64,000 nucleotides of DNA. It comes from Grifola frondosa. Its lineage: Eukaryota > Basidiomycota > Agaricomycetes > Polyporales > Grifolaceae. The translations under genes and the position numbers were made by a program. The notes under the pieces are model-generated. The model was not told the origin of the DNA and ran no database searches. It saw nothing but the letters and a program-made list of their open reading frames with translations. The first letter of the stretch is position 1. Every line of letters starts with the position of its first letter. Positions 55,466 through 64,000 of the stretch are shown here, in pieces. Location of the stretch: NCBI GenBank assembly GCA_001683735.1, contig LUGG01000025.1, positions 496,001 through 560,000 of the forward strand. Direction: 5' to 3'.

Positions 55466-58400
55466 TCCAATGCTGATCACTGCATGTGATCACATGAGCC
55501 AAACATCAATGGGCATTCCACTTCAACATCTCACAATATGTTGTTGCCCCTGTGCAGCCTGTGAGACTGCACTACATTCTACTAGACATAAATGGCTGCT
55601 GTCCTGTTGCTAGGTGGGTAAATAAATTTTCCCCAATTTCACACTTTAATTGTAGTGCTATCAGTACCTCCACCATTTATAGTGTTTATTCAACTCTTGG
55701 ATATCTATGAAATATTCTTCAATCTGTTTGCCATAGCCATGCAGCAGACCTTCCCAATGGATGAAATCTACCATGTAGTAAGATTTAGCTCCTTTCTCAA
55801 TCTCTTTTTTTCTTTTACTTATTTCATAGAGTGTGGCTGGATATGTACAGTCTCATAAACATTAAGCTGATTGGTGTCATCCAAACCATGCTGAAGGCTA
55901 TCCAAATGTTTCATATCTCTGTGATAGTTATGATGATCACCAATGACATTTGACTAGGTGGTGCAAGCTCCCCAGTGGCACTTCACCAACCCCTTTGTAT
56001 CTCTTCCCTCCAAATGTTGTGCCAGTTCCTATGATTGCTGCATTTAATCCTCTTTCACCTAGTATTTGAAACTCCCCTCTGCTTAGATAGGAGGCAGCTG
56101 GGATATGTGATGATCATACTAGTTTAGGTTCACTTACACTTTCACAATACCTTTTGTCTTTCTGCCTGTGTGTTAGCATGAATGTTGTCTCTCTTGTTAT
56201 ATTAACTTTTTCATACTATATTTTTGTAAATTTTATAAATTAAAGCATGCAAGAGAATATCATTGTCTTGGTCAAGATCAGTGTTGTAGTAATGTTTAAA
56301 TGTTACATTTTCAAATGTAATTGAATTATGTTATATAACACTTCTGAGTGATGCTTTTGAAATTAGCATTTAAAAATTATAAATTGAAAAGTGTGAAAAT
56401 AAAGCTAAAATTATCATATATTTTAAAATAATTATAAAAATCAGATGTAAACTTTAGTCTTTTAAATTCAACTAGGTCTTGTAAAATATAATATCAAATA
56501 CTTAAAGGTGCTTAAAAGCTTACTGTGTCATAGAAATATTAAACATTTTAACTGCTATAAATATTGCAAAAAAATCTTTGATGAATCTATTTCTAATATT
56601 AGTTTTATGGCAAAAAATTATATTTAGTCTATACTAATTTGTCAAGTTTGATTATCAACAATATATATCTTAAAAATCTTGCCCATTAAGACATTTAAGG
56701 CACTATGTAATTTGTTAAAATTATTATCATGCAAGCTTAATGATATCACGAGCCCACTATCCTTTGCATTACTTTTAAAACAGTGCTCGAAAGGTGATAG
56801 ACAGAAGCTAGTGCACTTAAAGTCTAAAGAGGGTGCAACAACTTCTTATGACATATAATGGTCAACTTAAGTCAGATCATCACTCACAACTCAATCAGTG
56901 CTGGGTATCAGGACAGAGCACTGGAGTGAATGGACAAAAAGGTGTGACAAATAGTAGTCAGTAGATGAAAGGGTATAAGAAGTGATTGCCTGAAAAAAAA
57001 AAAGACAAATGGACATAGGAAAGATTACATTAGTTAGATATCAGTCTTTGTATTGCAATTCTGAGATTAATATTAATATTAATATTGATATTGTAAAAAT
57101 TACTTATATTTAGAAATTTAAATAGATATAATAATATTTTAATTATATGTTAAATTGATATACAAAATTTGAATTGACATGCTAATATTGTGATATCATG
57201 CAAATTTGAATTATTATATTAGTATTTGTGTTCTTACTGTAAAAATCTATTTATATTTCAAAGTTTTTTTACAAATATTTTAGTGCTCAGTATTTTGATA
57301 TATTATGAAAGTATGTTACTTTGGAGATATTTTAATTTTAGTGGTTATATTTTTTCTTCATTGCTCTTTTAATTTTTAATAAATCTTCTTCATATATATC
57401 ATTTTTGAAAAGTCCCATTAAGTAGATTCATTATTAACATATACTAAAATAAAAACACATCATTCTGTTCTAATTGAATGGGCTTATACTTAAGTTAATT
57501 TATGCATTTATCCAGATTTGTCCTCGACTGTATTGGCCTTTATACTTGAACCTTTGTTTTGAATGTTTGAACAATGTTATGACTTGAACAAAGCAAATTG
57601 CTCAATTTTTTGCAGGTCAAATTACTTGATGAGATAATTTTGGCCAAGCTTCTCAATTTACTAAGCATTTTTAGTGCTTTTAGCATTCCCAACACCTTAA
57701 ACACTGTCACTATTTCAAACATTCAGAATATTTCAAATACTTTAAGCACAGTCTATAACAATCTGGTACATTGCAATATAATTTTAGTCCATAAACTGAC
57801 ATTGAATTTAAAGTCCTACTACTTGCATGCAAAAGATGCAAAAGCACACTCCATTTCTCAACTATTATAATGTAATAGATTATCCAATACATTGTATTTT
57901 TGAAGTTGGCTGAATTGACTTCAAGAAAGCAAATGTTTATCATGATGTGAATTCATCAGCTGAATGTTCATGCAAGAATTTTGTTGTAATTGTTATGAGT
58001 TCTTCACCATGTGTCACTGGAAAGTCATGCACTGATAGTATAATTGAAGTGGATAATATAAGAACTAGCTAAGAGTGGAGTTTCAAGCAGAGAAGATCAA
58101 AGTGATAATTACTACATTTGTAAAATCAATAATCAGCTTATATAGTCAAGTTATATAGATTAAATGATTAAATGATTAAATGATTAAATGAGAGAATAAA
58201 AATACAATAAGAATATAACACATTTGTATGGTAAGTACTGTTCTTCATGTCAATTGAGTTATTAAGCATTATCAGGTCAACAAATTTGAATATAGTTATG
58301 GTAGTCATGGTACTACAACTATAACAACAACAATTGTACACTATAAGTCTATGCATAAACAAAGTTATATAAAAACACAAATGACATTACAGAAGTAATT

Positions 58401-59875
58401 ATATCTTGATGTCTCCTTTCCAAGATTATATCAGAGTATATTAAGAGTTCAGCGTGCATCCATATCATCAATGAATGATTTTAGATAATTTAAAGCTTTG
58501 TCATCCCTCCTTCACTTGCATTATACTCTATCTGGGTTGATGCAACTGGTTTTAAGCAGATTGCAGCTGCTTCTTAGTCCAAATGATGTATATCTTCAAG
58601 ACTCAAAATCAATCCAAAAATCTTTGTATCCTGCAGAATTCTGATCTGGTTCTTGTGTGGTCTTTTTCACTCTTAAACTATTTTAAAGCATTTAAAGCAT
58701 CTTAAATCATCTGAATTATTTTATTTGTTATTGGCAAGAACTTTAAAGAGGCAAAAGAAGCCTTAGATAAATCAGATGACTGGTGTCAATGTGAGCAGCA
58801 AATTTTTCAGAAGCACAAGACAAGAACAAGACAATGAAGATGAATCAGACTGATCATCTCATCTCTTATTGTTTGGTTTCAAGACTACTGTCATAATTCT
58901 TAGACTTTCCAGAGATACACAAACAACCAAGTCAAAAAAGCATTCTAAAAAGGTGTCAAACTAATTTCTTTTGCATCTCTGATAGGACTGTATCAATACT
59001 TGTTTATCTGAATCAATACATGCATCTCTGCATAGAATCCAGCTCCCTTCAAATCTCATCCCAGTGCTGAATAGCCTCCTAATGTTTGGTCTGGTCCTGA
59101 ACTTAGGCAACATTTTAATATTCTAGTGCTAAAATATGTCAAAGCCACTGCACAAACTATTCTATTAGATTTTTCTAACAGATTTGCATTTTTTCTCCTT
59201 TATGACACTTTTAAATTGCAAGCTAACTAAATTGATAAAATGCAAATTTATATTACTGTCCAATATTATATACTTTATTGATGAAATTGTTAAGATTTTT
59301 CAAGAAGAGATGACTTTTAATTTTGGCAAATTTTTTCCCCCTTTTGTCTCAATCAGATTTTCAGTGAGTCTCCTACATTTTAAATTTTTTTTTTAAATAA
59401 TTTTTAATGAAAGATGTAGCCTAACTAGGTCAAGAATTATCTTCACTTTCTGTTAATGACTCTGATGTCTATAATGATGTTGCTAGCAGTAAAAAATCAT
59501 ATATACACAGTATATACATTAAATAATTGGAGTCTTAGTACTAAAGAGAACATACTGCAGCTTTGCATTGCTTAACCAAGAGCTTAGAGAACAGATGACA
59601 TTTTAGCAAACTTAGAGTCTCCACAAACAAAATTATAGATTTTCAACACATGTTAAAGAAGCATCTGTGTTATGTTTGCTTAGATAGCTAACATTTTCAC
59701 TTTTTGAATTCACCTTTTCATTACAAAACTCACTTGAAGTAACTTAGAGCTAACTTTAAGTGAATTTAAGTTACTTGCAGTAAATATTGTGTGAATTAAA
59801 GTGAGGTTACATAACCATGTCTTTTGATTTGAGTGTTCTTACTATCAACTATTGATCAGTCAAAGGACTCTATCA

Positions 59876-61282
59876 CTTAGTATTGTCATGACTTAGTCAC
59901 ACTTGTTTTAGCTTTTTAGATATTCTGACATGAGTTTTGCAGATAATGACATGATCTTAATTGGAACTAATAGCCATGATGTATATGTATTGAAATGTAA
60001 CACAATAATTTGCATAATTATTTTGATATGTTTCAATTTCAGTTACATTGGTAATAAAGCTGACTAAAAAGTTGAACTTTACAATTGACTTTTTGATCAT
60101 ATCTCCATCAATATAATGTAGAACATTTTGCTCTTTGACAGACATATGCCACTATATATAGCCTAAAAAATGAAGGTAAGGTCGCTATGATATCTGAAAA
60201 GCTGCACAAGTTATGAGTCATATATGATTTAGACCTGACTTAGCTGCAGCAATACTATCTATCACTGCCAAAGACAACAATAAAGTTAATAAACCACAAG
60301 ATGAATTTGAACATTGTCTCACATTGAGTTAATTAATTTTATAATACATATTATAGTGTTGCCATAGCTCAGCAAGCTATGAGACAGCTTTACTTATTGT
60401 GATTTCTTTTATTACATTCTCATCTTACTCTGTAATCATAATTATGATCATGTGATCTAATTCAGCTTCATGTGTCAAAGCTGACTCAAGCAAAGAAATA
60501 GATGAAGTCAATAAATTTTATATAAGTCAAAACAAAGAATAAATATTCTTGCTTATAACACTATACAAGCAAGCACTTAACATTCATATGAATAGCTTCT
60601 AGCAAGATATCTGAAATTCTGCAATGTTTTCAGATGATGAAGATTTTAAGTCAGATAGCAATATATCATAATTATCACAATAAACTTAAATTGACCTCTT
60701 TACCAACATGATATTTTCTAATTTCACTTGATTAATTCTTAGCATAAATATAGACAATAGCATTAAACAACATTGCAACACAGATACAGGGATTATGATA
60801 GTAATAATAGCAGTATTACATTTTATAATCATCTCAAAGTGAGCAAAGTGGACACAGCAAAGTTTTATATAATCAATGTGTCTCCAAGTATGCTGCACCT
60901 AGTGTTGCTGCAGCTAAGTTAGACCTAAATGATATATGACTCATAACTTGGGCAGTTTTTTAGATATCATAGTGATCTTACATTAATTTCGTAGCCTATA
61001 TATAGCCACATGCTCTTGCCAAATCCTAAAATGGTATACCTCATATTGATGGAGATATAGCCAAAAAGCCGATTGCAAAGTCCGACTTTTTAGTCAGCTT
61101 TTTTACCAATGTAACTGAAATTGAAACATATTAAAGATAATTATGCAAATGGTGGTGTTACATTCAAATACATAATAAATTTTAGCTATTAATCTCAATT
61201 AAGATCATGTCATTATCTGCAAAATTAATGTCAGAATATCTAGAAAGCTGAAACAGGTGTGACTAAGCCATGGCAACACTAG
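59876..61282. mobile_element. Foldback element with about 380-bp inverted arms
   Basis: Arm 59876-60255 is matched in reverse complement by 60899-61282, with a loop of about 640 bases. Shared landmarks are 'cttagtcacac', 'gataatgacatgatctta', 'tttgcataatta', 'tttcaatttcagttacat', 'atatctccatcaatat' and 'ttagctgcagcaa'. Arms are diverged by C-to-T type changes. There is no coding sequence. This is a non-autonomous foldback or long-armed MITE. Confidence 0.75.
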
Positions 61283-61441
61283 CTGCACCTATATAGTTAG
61301 TGATGTCACTTCTATCAAACATAAAGATAAGTAGTGCTAAATTCTGACTCTATAATGTAATAGTATATTTTCATCCATTCTTATTATTGTTTCAAATCTG
61401 CTTCCTGATTAAATGATTAACTACTAGGTGCATCTTCCAGC

Positions 61442-61977
61442 AATGTAGTTCAAATTTTTCAAAATGGTGAAGTCTACACTGGAAAATTTGTAATGATTGA
61501 AAATATTAATGTAAGTTAGACTACTATTATAATTATTATCCTTCTAATGCTTGGTCTAACTTAGTGAGTATATATTATTACTATTCAACTAAGTGATAAG
61601 AAAGACATATGTGTTAAGCTTCAATGTGTATATTATTTCTGAATTTTATAACTAAAGTATGTTCGGTGTTTTTCCTACTTCTTAACTTGTGTAATTTTAA
61701 TTCATATTTTTTTGTATCTTATAAATCTGTATTACTTAAACTTTTTTGAGATCATTTTTGAGAATTGTAAATTGAAAAGAAAAAGAAAAAAAATCACACT
61801 TTTGAAAAACTTGAACAAATGAAACTCATAAAAGAAGTAAAATCAAAATTCTTTTTCTGAAATTCCTTCCTCAACATCATAATACTAAGTCTATATGCTT
61901 GCTTCTCTCATGCATGTCATTTCTTTAGCTTCAATTCATTTATATTTTTCTATCAATCAATGTACAAGTATGTTACA
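61442..61977 (+). repeat. Decayed spliced element gene, inverted copy 2
   Basis: Plus-strand mate of 46570-47108. The coding trace is VVQIFQNGEVYTGKFVMIEN followed by a GTAAGT donor, with the flanking intron sequence also conserved. Confidence 0.6.
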
Positions 61978-62344
61978 ACTGGTGAGTCTTCATGTTTTAC
62001 CCTAATATAAACTTGTACTTATTCTACTCCATGAAGTTTTAATTTATTGTCCTCTTCTACTGGTCAGTCCACCATGTTGAGCTCTGATGATGACTATGAG
62101 CCATCACAGGTGCACACTGTTGCAAGTGACACTCCACGCTGTCATGCACCAGATTGGATTGGTACTCGAACATGGCAATGTGACCATTGATCAGCACATC
62201 TCAAGTCTGGCACCACTAGCATCTCATACTCATTAGGAAAGGATGTCAATATTCAAGTAATCCTACAAAAGAAGTAATACATAGAATCAGATCTATACTA
62301 CTTCTTCAGGCCCAAAAGAAATCCTCATCCTCCCTGAATATAGT

Positions 62345-62690
62345 AGTCAAGAGATGGGATGTACCAAGGCACTGAAGCACATAAAGGCATTTGCGATATA
62401 ATCGTGGAAACTAAGTGTGAAAATGTCGCAGATTAAATAATGTGCGGAGAGGGACATGGTCATCATTAGTAATGCACCAAAGAAGTTGCTTGAGATAGCT
62501 CTCCCCGAGATAGAGAATGAACTGGTCAGCATAACCGATATATACTGATCGGCCATCACTCTGAAGTCATCCCAGTATTCGAATATCATGATGAATTTGC
62601 CTAGCCCCGATGTCGAGTGCATCAGCAACAGCCCGAGAATGAACGATGAAGTCGTAGCGAGTTTCAGCAGAGAGTTCAAAGAAGGACACT
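62345..62690. other. CpG-retaining island inside the CpG-poor domain
   Basis: About fourteen CG dinucleotides lie between 62390 and 62660, against almost none in neighbouring kilobases. The segment is also absent from the equivalent position of the inverted element copy near 51 kb. A 110-codon minus-strand open frame spans it. It looks like a more recent insertion. I do not recognise the protein in any frame. Confidence 0.5.
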
Positions 62691-63477
62691 ATATCAATCA
62701 AAATGACTAGTCAGTAGCTTGCTCAATTAGTTACGATGAGCAAACTATGCAGGCAACTGACTGTTGGAATAAATGTATTGTGATATGAATCAAATCTATT
62801 CCAACTATAAAGTCAAGAAGATTTCATTGATATACTTATCACCAATAATCCTATAACATATCTATTGTAAACACAATTGGCAATGTTAGGTGACAGCAAA
62901 GTCAAGTGCTAGTCACTTATTAAGAGGATTACACAGTGTCAGCCATATCGAGAATATGTCATGTGTTATGACCTATATCCATTAATTTTGAGCAACAAGG
63001 CTATGTACGAATATGGTCAATGTCGATTACATTTCATCATTATACCCCCATTTATTTCATCCACTGTCAGTTACTCCCAACTTTCATCATGATTCCAAGC
63101 AGTTCTCTATATGAACACCCTCTCTCTTACAGTGTCACTTATGAAGACACTAACACATTAGAAGAGGAGACTATATCGGAAGAAAGTGAGAAATCAGAAG
63201 AGCATATTGATGAAGAATTAGAAGATGGCCTTTATGCTCCCCCACCCAAGCCGGTAATACAAAGACCTGCAGGAAAGAGAGCATGGCAGAAAAGGAGTTA
63301 TCAGATTGGTCAGAAGATAGGATGGAAACCATGTCATTGAGATAGCATACCTTTGCAAGTTTCCATGATGAAGAAAATAATGATAAAGAAGCAAGCTGCG
63401 AAAGAAAGTGCAGGATAATTAGGGACACATCTATGCTATACAAAGACTTATCCCATTCCTCTCTATTTGCACACATT

Positions 63478-64000
63478 TGTCATTACTCAGCACATTTCAC
63501 CAAATCCATATCATATAATTTGGATTGGATCAGCAAATGAACACTGTGGCAACTGTGACATGGACAAATAGACCTGTGGCTTCATATTCATCAACATTCT
63601 GGAATAACCTAGCAAAGAAGAAGTTTCTGGAACCTTCCAGAAGATTACATTTTCAAAAGAAGAGCTTTAATCGAAATTTCTACTTCAGAATATTCTGAAA
63701 TAATCCAGAAGCTCAAGAAAATTTCCAGAATATTCTGACGGATTTCAGAATAACATAGGATCATGGAGAACATCCTAGGAACTTATAGAACCTGGGAGAA
63801 TTGTCCAGAAGGAGATAGAACTGTGCAGAAAGTGCCAGTAGGTTAGAGATGCTTCCAGCAACTTCTAAAAGCCATTCGTCAGCAGGAAAATTGGTGGATT
63901 GGTAAGCCTTGGGAGTGGATTGGTAAGCAAGAAAGGGATTAGTCAGCCATAGAATAGAATAGAATGGAAGGATTCAGGAGGGTATATAAGGGCAAGCGAA
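63478..64000 (+). repeat. LTR-like repeat, inverted copy 2, cut by window end
   Basis: It begins near TGTCATTACTCAGC, matches 49619-50595 in reverse complement, and reaches a TATATAAGGG box (63984-63993) just before the window ends. Confidence 0.5.

Larger units (their letters stand above)
45330..64000. other. AT-rich, CpG-depleted domain without intact genes
   Basis: Composition changes within about 150 bases after the DCAF7 promoter. The next 18.7 kb is strongly AT-rich with very few CG dinucleotides; 46201-47080 contains none. Open frames are short, lack domains, or are decayed. Several repeats and relics listed separately lie inside. Loss of CG with excess TG/CA is expected where cytosine-methylated repeats mutate by deamination. 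Stretches not listed (51.7-54.4 kb, 55.5-59.8 kb) show no further recognisable element by eye. Confidence 0.8.

Noticed and set aside
57540..57943. Overlapping Leu/Asn-rich open frames in the AT-rich domain
   Set aside because: Composition is that expected from AT-rich DNA; no motif.
62347..62679. 110-codon minus-strand open frame as a gene
   Set aside because: No start context, no known domain; reported only as part of the CpG-retaining island.
1..64000. CRISPR arrays, bacterial operons, rRNA genes
   Set aside because: None seen; the intron-rich genes show this is a eukaryotic nuclear region.

Overview
The window looks like nuclear DNA of a filamentous basidiomycete, most likely a mushroom-forming agaricomycete. 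Genes are compact, on both strands, and broken by many introns of about 45-65 nt with GTRNGT...YAG borders. The recognisable proteins are typical fungal types: alcohol (methanol) oxidase, caleosin, a CNT nucleoside transporter, an NHA-type Na+/H+ antiporter, ornithine decarboxylase antizyme, and small cysteine-rich proteins. I cannot name the species from sequence alone.

Layout of the genic part (1-45,140): a broken GMC alcohol oxidase (1.3-3.9 kb, +); four minus-strand genes: a conserved hypothetical, a Cys-rich single-pass membrane protein, a caleosin, and the TFIIH subunit SSL1/p44 (4.2-10.7 kb). Next comes a zinc alcohol dehydrogenase (12.7-14.0 kb, +) flanked by two inverted paralogous helical-domain genes, then a 1.4-kb terminal-inverted-repeat element. 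After that lie an acyl-CoA oxidase (19.2-21.2 kb, +), a Na+/H+ antiporter, an arylesterase/paraoxonase-like protein and ribosomal protein uS5 (21.6-27.2 kb, -), a Ser-rich hypothetical (28.3-29.1 kb, +), and a second broken copy of the alcohol oxidase (30.0-32.6 kb, +). The run continues with antizyme with a +1 frameshift site (33.2-34.3 kb, +), a Smr-domain protein, a YCII-domain protein, two small Cys-rich proteins, a J-domain protein, and finally a nucleoside transporter and a DCAF7-type WD40 protein on the minus strand (40.9-45.1 kb).

From about 45.3 kb to the end the DNA changes abruptly to AT-rich sequence almost lacking CG dinucleotides. It has no intact gene and several decayed repeats: two inverted copies of a spliced element gene, inverted LTR-like repeats, a Tc1/mariner transposase relic, a foldback element, and a relic of a dispersed basidiomycete protein family. 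This looks like a methylated transposon graveyard.

Several otherwise well-conserved genes, including essential ones (uS5, DCAF7), need one-base corrections, often in homopolymers. Residual sequencing errors are therefore a real possibility and single-base frameshifts should be read with that in mind. The 11-bp deletion and the nonsense codon in the second alcohol oxidase copy are not of that kind.

The most notable biology is the antizyme +1 frameshift gene with a UUU-UGA-C shift site placed 6 nt after a splice junction. Other items of note are the twin alcohol oxidase pseudogenes with different lesions, very small splicing units (a 28-nt intron, 5-nt and 11-nt microexons, three GC-AG introns), and the sharp boundary to a CpG-depleted domain.
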